A stretch of DNA of 45,683 nucleotides, from positions 1 to 45,683 of the forward strand of contig CAZKTU010000025.1 of assembly GCA_964555675.1 (NCBI GenBank), in the 5' to 3' direction. This document shows positions 37,853-45,683 of this stretch, in pieces. This DNA comes from CAIWXH01 sp964555675 (GTDB lineage: Bacteria > Chloroflexota > Chloroflexia > Chloroflexales > Chloroflexaceae). The notes beneath the pieces were generated by a model. That model did not search any database. It was not told the DNA's origin and saw only the letters and a program-made list of their open reading frames with translations. Numbering within the stretch: the first letter of the stretch is position 1; the number at the start of each line of letters is the position of its first letter. Position numbers and translations under genes: made by a program.

Positions 37853-39778
37853 CTACTCCGAGCGCGACAGCGCCCTGCGCCGGGCTCGGCCGAGCATCTG
37901 CGTTTTGCCGCCGGCCGCCTGCCGCAGGCGGGCCAGGTGCCTGAGTTCGGCCAACAATACCACCTCGTCGCCGGGGGCGAGCCGTGTGTCGAGGTCCGGC
38001 AGGGCGAAGGCGGCGCCCTCGCGCCGCAGGGCGATCACCAGGACCTCGGACTGCTCGCGCAGTTCGGCGAGGCTGCGGCCCGCCAGGGGATCGCCGGGAC
38101 CCACGGGCAGGCGCTCTGTGGCGAAGAGGCGCTCGCCCACGTCGAAGGCGTGGTCGACCTCGCGCAGCACGGCCGCGGCGGCAAGGGTGGGCGCGGCCAG
38201 GGCCGAGGTGCTGTAGGCCGTATTGATGCCAAAGAGGGCCGAGAGACGCTCGGCCAGAACATCGCTGAAGACCCGCAGCACCAGATGCACGTCGGGGCGC
38301 AAGCCGCGGGCGGCCAGCCCGATCTGCAGATTGGTCAGATCATCGCCAACCACAGCCGCGACCGAGTAGGCCCGCGCGAGGCCCGCCTCCTCGAGCACGG
38401 CGTGGTCGCGGGCGTCGCCCAAGACTACCCGCACCCCCTTGGCGAGCAGCTCGTCGACCAGGCGCTGCGAGGTGTCGGGGAGACAAATCGCCACCAGCTC
38501 GAGGCGCGGCACCATCACGGCGAGCAACCGCATGACCGCGGCGCCCACCTTGCCGAGGCCGCAGATGATCACGGTGTTCATGCGCTCGGTGGGCCGCTGC
38601 ATGGGCATGGGCGGGCTGAGGAAGCTGATCTTGCCGCCGGCCTGGTTGTCGACGCGCACCCGCTCGAGGCTATCGATGCTGCCGAGCAGCAGCACGACAT
38701 CGCCGGACTCGAGCCGCGACATGAACCTGCGGCTCCGCTCGCGCCCGGCAGAGTCGCGCAGGCGCAGGATACGCACGTCGTAGTTCCGCTCCAGGACGCT
38801 CCCGAAGCCGGCCACCTTGCTGTCGGCGGCCACGGTCAGCTCGGACACGGCCAGCAGGCCCTCGGGCAGGCTGAGCACATGGACGATCTCGCGGCTGACG
38901 GCGGCCACGCCGAAGGTTGGCGCCGCGAGGGCCGAGGAGCTGAAGGCGGTGTTGCGCCCGAAGCTCAGCTCGAGGTTGCGGTCGAGCTCGCGGTTGAAGA
39001 TGCGCAGCACGGTCTGCAGGCCCGGCTGGCGGCGGCGGGCCGAGAGGGCCACCTCGACATTCTTCAGGTCGTCGCTGATCGACGCAATCAGCCCGCGGGC
39101 CCGGCTCAGCCCGGCGCTGCGCAGCACCTCGGGGTCGCGAGCGTCGCCGACGACCAGGGGCACCTTCAGGGCGCGGATGGTGGCGGCAAACTCACCGAAG
39201 GCGTCGACATCAATCGCCACTACTTCGTGCCCCGCGTCGAGCAGCTGCAGCACCACGCGGTAGCCGACCCGGCCGATCCCGCAGACCAGCACATGGTCGC
39301 TGAAGGTGCTGGCCAGGGAGACCTGCCAGCCCTCGCGGCGGGCGCCCTTGTCGAAGAGCAGGCGCGCGAAGTCGACCACGCTCTGCAGCAGGAAGAAGAG
39401 GCCGAAGAGGGGCACGCCGAAGAAGATCAGACGCCCGTTGAGGTCGGGCGGGAAGTCGGCCGGGGTCTCGAAGACCAGCAGCAGCATCGTCGCGTAGAGG
39501 GCCGCCCAGAAGTCGCCGGCGGGGCCGCAGCGCTCGCCGATGCCGGCGCACACCTCGGGGAAGTAGCGCAGCTGCAAATAGAGGGCGCTGCCGACCAGCA
39601 GGGCCGCCAGGAGCCCGAGTGAGATCCAGGCCTGACGGCCGAGCACCCTGATGTCGCGCAGGTTGGCCCACAGCAGTCGCCAGAGCGGGTAGCTGCGACG
39701 GCGCCTACGCAGGCGCTCGAGCCGGATCTCATCCTCTGATGCGGTGGGGCGGGGGGCGTTGGGCTGCTGCGCCGACAT
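37853..39778 (-). CDS. Two-RCK channel-like protein without a K+ selectivity filter
   Basis: The 641-residue protein is built like a bacterial potassium channel: TM1 (about 51-71), pore region (89-109), TM2 (117-141), then two RCK units. The nucleotide-binding loops are CGIGRVG (166-172) and CGLGKVG (406-412). Each RCK_N is followed by a matching segment (FGRNTAFSSSALAAPT and FGINTAYSTSALAAPT), which shows duplication, and then an RCK_C-like domain. Where TVGYG should be, the sequence reads VFETPADFP. It may therefore conduct another ion, or act as a nucleotide-sensing membrane protein. The layout recalls CASTOR/POLLUX-type channels. It is located between trpD and trpC on the same strand. Confidence 0.88.
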   Translation of the reverse strand: MSAQQPNAPRPTASEDEIRLERLRRRRRSYPLWRLLWANLRDIRVLGRQAWISLGLLAALLVGSALYLQLRYFPEVCAGIGERCGPAGDFWAALYATMLLLVFETPADFPPDLNGRLIFFGVPLFGLFFLLQSVVDFARLLFDKGARREGWQVSLASTFSDHVLVCGIGRVGYRVVLQLLDAGHEVVAIDVDAFGEFAATIRALKVPLVVGDARDPEVLRSAGLSRARGLIASISDDLKNVEVALSARRRQPGLQTVLRIFNRELDRNLELSFGRNTAFSSSALAAPTFGVAAVSREIVHVLSLPEGLLAVSELTVAADSKVAGFGSVLERNYDVRILRLRDSAGRERSRRFMSRLESGDVVLLLGSIDSLERVRVDNQAGGKISFLSPPMPMQRPTERMNTVIICGLGKVGAAVMRLLAVMVPRLELVAICLPDTSQRLVDELLAKGVRVVLGDARDHAVLEEAGLARAYSVAAVVGDDLTNLQIGLAARGLRPDVHLVLRVFSDVLAERLSALFGINTAYSTSALAAPTLAAAAVLREVDHAFDVGERLFATERLPVGPGDPLAGRSLAELREQSEVLVIALRREGAAFALPDLDTRLAPGDEVVLLAELRHLARLRQAAGGKTQMLGRARRRALSRSE

Positions 39779-39842
39779 ACAGCTCCGAGTGCAGAGCGCT
39801 AGGTGAAAGAGTATCCCGGCTATAGCGCAGGCCCGGACGCTC

Positions 39843-40859
39843 TCAGGCGTTGCTGACGGCCACCAGGCGCCCCAGGCGCTCGAGGGCGCGGCCCTCGTCG
39901 AGGCTGGCGCGGGCCAGGGCCAGGCCGGCGCCCATGTCCTCGGCCTTATCGCCGGCCACCAGGGCCGCGGCCGCGTTCAGCAGCACCACGTCGCGGCGGG
40001 GGCCCTGGTCGCCCCCATCGAGCACGCCGCGCACGATCGCCACGTTGGTCGCCACGTCGCCGCCGCGCAGGGCCTCGGCAGTTGCCGGTCGCAGGCCCAG
40101 CTCGGCGGGGTGCAGCGTGAACTGGCGGGGCGCCTGGCCGCCACGCACGTCGAAGATCAGGTTGGGGCCGCTCAGGCTGAGCTCGTCGACGCCGCCATCG
40201 CCGTGGACGACCAGGGCGTGGGTCGTGTCGAGCCGGCTGAGGGCGCGGGCCAGCTTCTCGGCCAGGGGGGCCGAGGCGACGCCGAGGACCTGATGGCGGG
40301 CGCGGGCCGGGTTGGTCAGGGGGCCTAGGATGTTGAAGGCGGTGCGAATGCCGATCTCGCGGCGCACCGGGCCGGCGAAGCGCATGGCCGGGTGGAACTT
40401 GGGGGCGAACATGAAGCCGATCCCGGCCTCGCGCAGACAGCGGGCCACGCCCTCGGCATCGAGATCGATCTTGACGCCGAGGCCCTCGAGCACGTCGGCG
40501 CTGCCGCAGATGCTCGACATGGCCCGGTTGCCGTGCTTGGCGACGGTGAGGCCGGCGCCGGCGGCCACGAAGGCCGCCGCGGTGCTGATGTTGAAGGTAT
40601 GGGAGCCGTCGCCGCCGGTGCCGCAGGTGTCGGCCACGGGCCCGTCGACATAGACCGGGGTCGCCTTGAGGCGCATCACCTCGGCCATGCCGGCGATCTC
40701 GGCGTCGGTCTCGCCCTTCAGGTGCAGGGCGGTGAGGAAGGCGCCGATCTGGGCCGGGGTCGCCTCGCCGCTCATGAGCTCCTCCATCGCCGAGGCGGCC
40801 TCGGCCTGGCTGAGATCGCGCCCGGCGACGATGGCGATAATCGCTTCGCGGATGTTCAC
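39843..40859 (-). CDS. trpD: Anthranilate phosphoribosyltransferase
   Basis: The 338-residue enzyme joins anthranilate to phosphoribosyl diphosphate in tryptophan synthesis. The PRPP-binding loop is CGTGGDGSHTFNIST (residues 79-93). KHGNRAMSSICGSADVLEGLG and the second motif VVHGDGGVDELSLSGP are family hallmarks. The N-terminal helical domain (ATPAQIGAFLTALHLKGET) is complete. It begins with GTG, with GGGAG 5 bases upstream. A five-fold heptamer repeat lies just upstream. It is followed after 64 bases by the RCK channel-like gene. The other trp genes are not in the window. Confidence 0.96.
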   Translation of the reverse strand: MNIREAIIAIVAGRDLSQAEAASAMEELMSGEATPAQIGAFLTALHLKGETDAEIAGMAEVMRLKATPVYVDGPVADTCGTGGDGSHTFNISTAAAFVAAGAGLTVAKHGNRAMSSICGSADVLEGLGVKIDLDAEGVARCLREAGIGFMFAPKFHPAMRFAGPVRREIGIRTAFNILGPLTNPARARHQVLGVASAPLAEKLARALSRLDTTHALVVHGDGGVDELSLSGPNLIFDVRGGQAPRQFTLHPAELGLRPATAEALRGGDVATNVAIVRGVLDGGDQGPRRDVVLLNAAAALVAGDKAEDMGAGLALARASLDEGRALERLGRLVAVSNA

Positions 40860-40870
40860 GGGGTCTCCCT

Positions 40871-40905
40871 GGCTGAAGGCTGAAGGCTGAAGGCTGAAGG
40901 ATGAA
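40871..40905. repeat. Heptamer tandem repeat upstream of trpD
   Basis: GGCTGAA is repeated four times in a row (40871-40898), followed by one GGATGAA (40899-40905). It is located 12 bases upstream of the trpD start codon, in its leader. Copy number could change by slippage. Confidence 0.85.
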
Positions 40906-40986
40906 GGCCGCAGCGCGGCTATGAAGCCATCTGCCCGGCTGGTGGCGGCACGCCGCTATTGTATGCGCGGGGCGCGACGCGGTCAA

Positions 40987-42738
40987 TCAGCCGGTGTAAC
41001 GGATACGGTAGATGCGTCCGCTGAAGTCGTCGCTCACCAGCAGGCTGCCGTCCGGCGCGACGAGCAGGCCGGCGGGCCGACCCCAGGCCTCGCTGCCGAT
41101 CACGAAGCCCCGTAGCAGATCCTCGCTCGCCACCGGCTCGCCGTCGCGGAAACGCACCCTGGCTACGCTGTAGCCGACGCGCTGCCCGCCGGTCTGGTCG
41201 CTCGCCGAGCCGTGGAAGGCCACCAGGGCGTCACCCTGGTAGGCCGGCGGGAAGTTCAGACCGTCGTAGAAGGTGAGGCCCAGGGGCGCGAAGTGGGCGG
41301 GGAAGAGCCAGCGCGGGGCCTCGGTGGCGGCGCAGCGGGCGGCGTCGTTGAACTCGGGGTTGGGCACACGCTCGCCGTAGCAGTAGGGCCAGCCGAAGTC
41401 CCCGCCGCGATCAAGGCGGTTCAGCTCCTCGGGCGGCAGGTCGGGGCCGAGGAAGTTGCGCCCCATATCGACGCCCCAGAGCTCGCTGGTGAATGGCCTG
41501 AAGGCGATCCCCACGCTGTTGCGCAGGCCTGTGGCGAAGACCTCGAGCCCGCTGCCGTCGGGGTTGGCGCGCAGCACGGTGGCCCGTCTGGGGTCCGTCT
41601 CGACGCAGAGGTCGCAGGACGAGCCGACGCTGATATAGAGCTTGTCGTCGGGGCCGAAGACGATCGTGCGGGTGCGGTGGGCCGCGGGGTTGCTGAGGTC
41701 GGCGACGGGCAGGCCGCCCACCACCGTCTCTACCCGGCCCGCCGCGCCATTGGGGGCAAAGTCGCCCAGGCGCACCACCCGGTCCTCGGACGCGGCGTAG
41801 AGGCGCCCCTCGTGGAAGGCTACGCTATGGACGAAGGGCAGCCCGCCCGCGATGGTCTGGCGCGTCTCGTAGCGTCCGTCGCCGTTACCGTCGCGCAGGC
41901 GGATGACCTCGCTGCGCCCGTCTGAGGCGACCACGAGGCTGCCGTCGGCGGGATCGAGGGCCATGAAGCGCGGGCGGGTCAGGCCGCCGGCCACCTCCTC
42001 GACGATGAAGCCGGCGGGGACCTGCAGGGGGGTAGGCCAGCCCGGGGCGCTGACGGAGACATACTCCGGCAGGTCACCGCTGGTCGGGTCGAGGTTGGCC
42101 CGGCCGGGGGCGTAGAGCTCGGCGCCCAGGCGCCCGAGCAGCACCTTGAAGGGGTCGGGGTTCTCGGGCAGGTACTCGAAGCGCGCCCGCTCGAACCACT
42201 GGGTCAGCACCCGCGCGCCGCTGCTGTTAGTCTCGACGGCGGGGGCGGTCAGGGGGAAGCCGAAGAGGGCCAGGCTCTCGGCCTCGCTCTTGCCGGCGCG
42301 GCCGTCGAACTCGAGGCCGCCGGAGCGCCAGTAGCTCAGGAAGGGCTCGCAGAGATTGCGACCCGTCTCGGGGAAGTAGCGGCAGCCGGGGGCTGGCTCC
42401 TCGGGCGGGGCGGCGCGCCAGTCGCGGCCCTGGCGGCGCAGGGCCTCGTCGCCGAGGCGGCCGAGCAGCACGTCGTAGGGCGCCTGGTTCTCGGGGTGCA
42501 GCTCGAAGCGCTCGCGCTCGAGCCACTGGACGCTGAAAACACCCTCGGCGCCGCGCTCGGGCGACTGGTCCGAGATCGGCAGCCCGAAGATCGGCAGCCC
42601 GCCGTTGGCCCGCCAGAACTCGGCGAAGCGCCCGTCGAGCCTGTAGCCGGTCTCGGGGAACGGCTGAGCCCGCGCGGCCGGGCCGGGGGTGAGAAGCGTT
42701 GCGAGCAGCAGGAGGGCCGCCGCGAGCGATCGTCGCAT
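40987..42738 (-). CDS. Secreted PQQ-type sugar dehydrogenase with N-terminal repeat domain
   Basis: The 583-residue protein has a signal peptide (about 1-26). Two copies of a repeat of about 95 residues follow, each with FPETG at the start, YW or FW, FGxPxT/S, RxRFExxPEN and VLLGRLG at the end; I associate this repeat with exported Chloroflexota proteins. From about residue 245 the sequence is a six-bladed propeller of the glucose/sorbosone dehydrogenase family: GLTRPRFMALDPADGSLVVAS, VHSVAFHEGRLYAA, RTIVFGPDDKLYISVGSSCDLC, TGLRNSVGIAFRPFTSELWGVDMGRN, GDFGWPYCYGE and GLLVAPDGSLLVSDDFSGRIYRI. It probably oxidises sugars outside the membrane using PQQ; the native cofactor is inferred. GGGAG precedes ATG 42738. 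Confidence 0.88.
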   Translation of the reverse strand: MRRSLAAALLLLATLLTPGPAARAQPFPETGYRLDGRFAEFWRANGGLPIFGLPISDQSPERGAEGVFSVQWLERERFELHPENQAPYDVLLGRLGDEALRRQGRDWRAAPPEEPAPGCRYFPETGRNLCEPFLSYWRSGGLEFDGRAGKSEAESLALFGFPLTAPAVETNSSGARVLTQWFERARFEYLPENPDPFKVLLGRLGAELYAPGRANLDPTSGDLPEYVSVSAPGWPTPLQVPAGFIVEEVAGGLTRPRFMALDPADGSLVVASDGRSEVIRLRDGNGDGRYETRQTIAGGLPFVHSVAFHEGRLYAASEDRVVRLGDFAPNGAAGRVETVVGGLPVADLSNPAAHRTRTIVFGPDDKLYISVGSSCDLCVETDPRRATVLRANPDGSGLEVFATGLRNSVGIAFRPFTSELWGVDMGRNFLGPDLPPEELNRLDRGGDFGWPYCYGERVPNPEFNDAARCAATEAPRWLFPAHFAPLGLTFYDGLNFPPAYQGDALVAFHGSASDQTGGQRVGYSVARVRFRDGEPVASEDLLRGFVIGSEAWGRPAGLLVAPDGSLLVSDDFSGRIYRIRYTG

Positions 42739-42792
42739 AGGTGTCTCCCTTGCAGGGGGCCGATGACGGAGGCATCGTACCACAAGCGCGGC

Positions 42793-43581
42793 TTACGAGC
42801 CCGTCCCCGCATAGTGGCGCAGGCCGAAGAGCCAGAACCTGTAGGCGCCGATGGCGAGCAGCGCCGCCACGGGCGCGCCGAGCCAGGCCAGGGCGCCCAC
42901 ATCGCGGCCCATCAGATGGCTGGCCGGGTAGAACGAGGCGAAGCCGTAGGGGATGAGCCAGGTCATTAGCAGCCCGATCGCCCGCGGGTAGATCGCCAGC
43001 GGATACTTGGCGAAGTCGCTGGTGTTGAAAATGACCTGCGTCACCGGGATCGAGTTGGTGATCCAGAAGGCGCTCACCGCCGTGATCAGATTCAGGCTGA
43101 TGAAGATCGCGCCGCCGCTCAGCACGGCCACCACCAGGTAGGCCAGGTTGAGCGGGGTCACGGCGATGCCCAGGCCCGCCCAGGCCGTCGCGACCAGAGC
43201 CGAGCCGACCACGAAGTTGCCGAGCCCGTCGTGGCAGAAGCGGTCGGCCAGCAGGTGGAAGAGCGGGTCGACCGGACGGACCAGGAAGCGGTCGAACTGC
43301 CCCGAGCGCACATACTGCCAGCCCAGGGTCCACAAGTTGTCGGCGAACATGTGGTTGAGCGACTTCGCCAGCACCAGCAGCCCGTAGATCAGCAGGATCT
43401 GCTCGAGGGTCCAGCCGTTCAGGTCGGGCACCTGGCTAACCACCACCCAGAGGGCCAGCAGGCTGGTGGTCTCGAGCACCAGGGTCGACGAGGCCCCGAT
43501 CAGAAAGTTGACCCGGTACTCCATCAGGATCTTCAGCCGGTTGAAGAGAAAGGCCCAGTAGAGCCTGGCGTAGCGCAGCAT
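42793..43581 (-). CDS. ABC-2 type transporter permease (second subunit)
   Basis: The 262-residue protein has about six membrane helices and starts MLRYARLYWAFLFNRLKILMEYRVNFLIGA. This N-terminus, and RSGQFDRFLVRPVDPLFHLLADRF in the cytoplasmic loop, place it in the ABC-2 (DUF990-like) permease group. It is the third gene of an operon: ATPase, permease, permease. One base separates it from the preceding stop codon (TAACATG). Together with the 43583-44401 product it should form a heterodimeric channel. The substrate is unknown; drugs, lipids and polysaccharides are all possible. Confidence 0.9.
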   Translation of the reverse strand: MLRYARLYWAFLFNRLKILMEYRVNFLIGASSTLVLETTSLLALWVVVSQVPDLNGWTLEQILLIYGLLVLAKSLNHMFADNLWTLGWQYVRSGQFDRFLVRPVDPLFHLLADRFCHDGLGNFVVGSALVATAWAGLGIAVTPLNLAYLVVAVLSGGAIFISLNLITAVSAFWITNSIPVTQVIFNTSDFAKYPLAIYPRAIGLLMTWLIPYGFASFYPASHLMGRDVGALAWLGAPVAALLAIGAYRFWLFGLRHYAGTGS

Positions 43582-43582
43582 G

Positions 43583-44401
43583 TTATCCCCCCTGGATCGT
43601 CACCTTGCGCAGCGCGCGCCCGAAGGCCAGGCGCGAGGCCACGGCGAGCCCGGCGAGCCAGGCCAGCTGGGTCAGCCAGACCCGCGGGGCCTCGGCCAGG
43701 GGTGTGATCCCGGTCAGCAGGGCCACGGGCGCGTAGAGCACCTGGGCGAAGGGCAGCAGGGCGGCCAGCAGCTGCAGCCAGCCCGGCAGGATGCTCAGGG
43801 GCAGCAGGGCCCCGCTGAAGAAGCGCCCGATGCCCTCGTAGAGCACCGCCAGCCCCCAGGTCTCGGTGGTGTAGAAGGCCAGGCTGGCGAACATCCAGTT
43901 GAAGCAGAAGAAGACCAGGCGCCCGAGCACGAGGGCCGCCAGGAAGGCGCCCCAGACCGCCGGATTGCTCGGCAGTTGCAGCCCATAGAGCAGCCAGGCC
44001 ACCAGCAACAGGGGCGCCTTGAAGATCATGTCGGTCGCCAGCTCGGCCAGGTTCTCGGCCAGGTAGCGGGCCTGCATGTCCACCGGGCGCAGCAGATCGA
44101 CCGCGATCTGCCCCTCGCGCAGCATGAAGCCCATGGTGAAGATGAAGCGGCTCTCGACCAGGGGCGCGAGGATCTGGGCGACCAGCACGTAGTTGAGGGT
44201 CTGTTGCAGGGTCAGCCCGCCGATCGTCTCGGCGGCGGCCCCGGCGAAGACGGCCCGCCAGAAGAAGGTCATGATGCCCATGGTCAGGATCTGGGTGAAT
44301 AGCTCGACCCAGACCCAGATCGAGTAGGCCAGGAAGCTCTTGGGCACCATGGCGGCGATGCCGGCGTAGATGGTCGCCCTGCGGCGGATATGGCTGAGCA
44401 T
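43583..44401 (-). CDS. ABC-2 type transporter permease (first subunit)
   Basis: The 272-residue protein has about six membrane helices and begins MLSHIRRRATIYAGIAAMVPKSFLAYSIWVW. The loop LREGQIAVDLLRPVDMQARYLAENLAEL parallels RSGQFDRFLVRPVDPLFHLLADRF in its partner, so the two permeases are paralogous. GAGG lies 5 bases before the ATG. It starts 11 bases after the ATPase stop codon and ends one base before the next permease start. An overlapping longer frame reads only low-complexity sequence and is rejected. Confidence 0.9.
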   Translation of the reverse strand: MLSHIRRRATIYAGIAAMVPKSFLAYSIWVWVELFTQILTMGIMTFFWRAVFAGAAAETIGGLTLQQTLNYVLVAQILAPLVESRFIFTMGFMLREGQIAVDLLRPVDMQARYLAENLAELATDMIFKAPLLLVAWLLYGLQLPSNPAVWGAFLAALVLGRLVFFCFNWMFASLAFYTTETWGLAVLYEGIGRFFSGALLPLSILPGWLQLLAALLPFAQVLYAPVALLTGITPLAEAPRVWLTQLAWLAGLAVASRLAFGRALRKVTIQGG

Positions 44402-44412
44402 GGCGCCCTCGC

Positions 44413-45468
44413 TCACAGCTGCGCGGGCGAGGCGTCGGCGAGCGCAGGCTCGCGCTCGGCCGCGCGTCCCACCGGCGCCTGAGCCAGCCCCCCCGCGTAG
44501 ATCTGTTTGACGATGCCGGCCAGGTCGGGCTCGCTGATCGCGAAGTCGGCCACCTCGACCTGAGCCATGAGGCTGGCCGCCACCTGGCTGGCCGAGGCCT
44601 GGCCGCGGTCGAAGCGCAGCGCCAGCTTGCGCTCCTCGCGCTCGGTGATCTCGGCGCCCCCGGGCAGCGCAAGCACGGGCGGGATGGGGGCGCTGGTCTC
44701 GAAGGTGATCGTACGGTAGCGCCCAAAGTGGGCCTTGATCGTCGCGATCGGTCCATCGTAGATCAGCCGGCCGCCGTCGATGATGATCACCCGCCGGCAC
44801 AGCTCCTCGATATCGCCCAGGTCGTGGGTGGTGAGCAGCACGGTCGTGCCCAGCTCGCGGTTCTGCTGCTTGATGAACTCGCGGATGCGCTCCTTCACCA
44901 GCAGATCGAGGCCGATCGTCGGCTCGTCGAGGAAGACGATCGCCGGCTCGTGGATGAGCGTCGCCGCCAGCTCGGCGCGCATCTTCTGACCGAGGGACAT
45001 GTTGCGCACAGGGACCTTCATCAGCTCGTCGAGCTCGAGGGTGGTCGCGAAGCGCGCCAGCATCGTCTTATAGCGCTCGGGCGGCACCTCGTAGATCTTC
45101 GCGATCAGATTGAGCGACTCGATCAGGGCCAGGTCCCACCACATCTGGGTGCGCTGGCCGAAGACCACGCCGATATTGCGAGCGTTGGCCACCCGCTCGC
45201 GGTGGGGGTCACGGCCGAGGACGCGCACACTGCCGCCCGTGGGCGCGAGGATGCCAGTGAGCATCTTGATCGTGGTCGACTTGCCGGCCCCGTTGACCCC
45301 GATATAGCCTACTACCTCGCCGGGGTCGATCTGGAAGCTGATGCCGTCGACGGCCATCTTATCGTTGTAGCGCGGCCGGAACAGGGCCTTGAGGGCGCCG
45401 CTCACCCCCGGCTCTTTCTGGGGGATCCGATAGACCTTCGTGAGACTCTCCGCGACAATGGCGGGCAT
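44413..45468 (-). CDS. ABC-2 transporter ATP-binding protein
   Basis: The 351-residue ATPase powers the two ABC-2 permeases downstream. Walker A is GVNGAGKST (about 57-65) in VVGYIGVNGAGKSTTIKML. The signature is MSLGQKMRAELAA, and Walker B is AIVFLDEPTIGLD with the catalytic Glu; the switch His is in LLTTHDLGDIE. The N-terminal YRIPQKEPGVSGALKALFRPRYN insertion before Walker A is typical of DUF990-linked exporter ATPases. The C-terminal 100 residues form an extra domain (ITFETSAPIPPVLALPGG, VAASLMAQVEVADFAISEPDLAGIVKQIYAG). A TACGAT box (minus strand 45528-45523) may be the promoter. It is the first gene of the operon. Confidence 0.95.
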   Translation of the reverse strand: MPAIVAESLTKVYRIPQKEPGVSGALKALFRPRYNDKMAVDGISFQIDPGEVVGYIGVNGAGKSTTIKMLTGILAPTGGSVRVLGRDPHRERVANARNIGVVFGQRTQMWWDLALIESLNLIAKIYEVPPERYKTMLARFATTLELDELMKVPVRNMSLGQKMRAELAATLIHEPAIVFLDEPTIGLDLLVKERIREFIKQQNRELGTTVLLTTHDLGDIEELCRRVIIIDGGRLIYDGPIATIKAHFGRYRTITFETSAPIPPVLALPGGAEITEREERKLALRFDRGQASASQVAASLMAQVEVADFAISEPDLAGIVKQIYAGGLAQAPVGRAAEREPALADASPAQL

Positions 45469-45583
45469 GGGCGTACCTCTGGAGCATGAGCAGGAGAGGG
45501 CGCGGGGCGTTGACTGAGGAGTATCGTACAGCGGGGCGAGCGGGGCGGCATCGGGCGATGGGCCGAGGTGGAGCAGGAGGGCT

Positions 45584-45636
45584 CGGGAGGGCCAGGCCCT
45601 CCCGAAAGCTTCCTCCTCACCACGCTGCGCGTGGTG
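45584..45636. terminator. Two hairpins near the right edge
   Basis: CGGGAGGGCC (45584-45593) pairs with GGCCCTCCCG (45595-45604) around one A. CACCACGC (45618-45625) then pairs with GCGTGGTG (45629-45636). They lie downstream of the partial gene on the minus strand and upstream of the ABC-2 operon. Confidence 0.5.
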
Positions 45637-45641
45637 AATCC

Positions 45642-45683
45642 CTAGAATCCACGCACGCGCTCGATGGTCACGCGGATGGCGGT
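45642..45683 (-). CDS. C-terminal end of a gene running off the window
   Basis: On the minus strand the last 42 bases read TAIRVTIERVRGF and a TAG stop, with two hairpins directly downstream. The beta-strand-like IRVTIERV end resembles the close of small enzymes such as dihydroneopterin aldolase, but 13 residues cannot decide. The start lies outside the window. Confidence 0.35.
   Translation of the reverse strand, partial: TAIRVTIERVRGF

Noticed and set aside
43583..44800. 405-residue frame over the permease gene and the end of the ATPase gene
   Set aside because: Only its C-terminal 272 residues (from 44401) look like a permease; the rest is low-complexity shadow of the ATPase gene.
1..45683. 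tRNA, rRNA, transposase or phage genes
   Set aside because: I looked for T-loop-like GGTTCGAATCC sequences, transposase or integrase motifs and rRNA cores and recognised none; a covariance-model search would be decisive.

Overview
The window comes from a high-GC filamentous anoxygenic phototroph of the Chloroflexota (Chloroflexales-like). The diagnostic block is 10.6-15.9 kb: small light-harvesting polypeptides (pufB, pufA), a membrane-anchored tetraheme reaction-centre cytochrome (pufC), bacteriochlorophyll synthase (bchG), geranylgeranyl reductase (bchP) and a membrane-tethered auracyanin. The PufB N-terminus is very close to the Chloroflexus B808-866 beta chain as I remember it. The reaction-centre genes pufL/pufM and the chlorosome genes are not in the window, so the pigment system cannot be fully placed.

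Layout. 0-2.7 kb: a small membrane protein, then a compact minus-strand operon of histidine phosphatase, DUF3090 and an SCO1664-type kinase-fold protein, a poorly understood trio. 2.9-6.7 kb: a secreted unknown protein, a minimal zincin metallopeptidase, a GH18-type hydrolase and a TPR/membrane protein. 6.7-10.4 kb: a heterodimeric ABC exporter with one degenerate ATP site. 10.4-15.9 kb: the photosynthesis block, with a consensus promoter before pufB and a second promoter plus a perfect palindrome between pufA and pufC. 16-19 kb: a TauE/SafE permease and phosphotransacetylase. 19-23.7 kb: rplI followed by a replicative helicase gene (dnaB) carrying two full-length inteins, with DnaA-box-like sites in its leader. 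23.7-28.7 kb: a TIMP-like secreted protein, a GH13 maltodextrin hydrolase, gltX, a MITE-like inverted repeat and a LOG-type nucleotide hydrolase. 28.7-34.3 kb: an orphan adenine methyltransferase, a soluble histidine kinase, a YyaL/DUF255 protein behind a structured leader, and a glycosyltransferase. 34.3-35 kb: a damaged repeat region with a 10-N assembly gap. 35-37 kb: hibernation factor hpf, a CAP-domain secreted protein and a zinc-ribbon/DUF4190 protein. 37-40.9 kb: trpD, a two-RCK channel-like protein without a canonical K+ filter, and trpC. 41-45.5 kb: a secreted PQQ-type sugar dehydrogenase fusion and an ABC-2 exporter operon. A gene fragment runs off the right edge.

Two themes recur. 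First, several genes have a clear -10 box only about 7 bases before the start codon, so they are predicted to be transcribed without a leader. Second, a family of G/C-rich hairpins with the core GGGAGGGC/GCCCTCCC sits at gene ends throughout. I saw no tRNA, rRNA, CRISPR array or insertion sequence. All functions are read from motifs and remembered families; no database search was possible.
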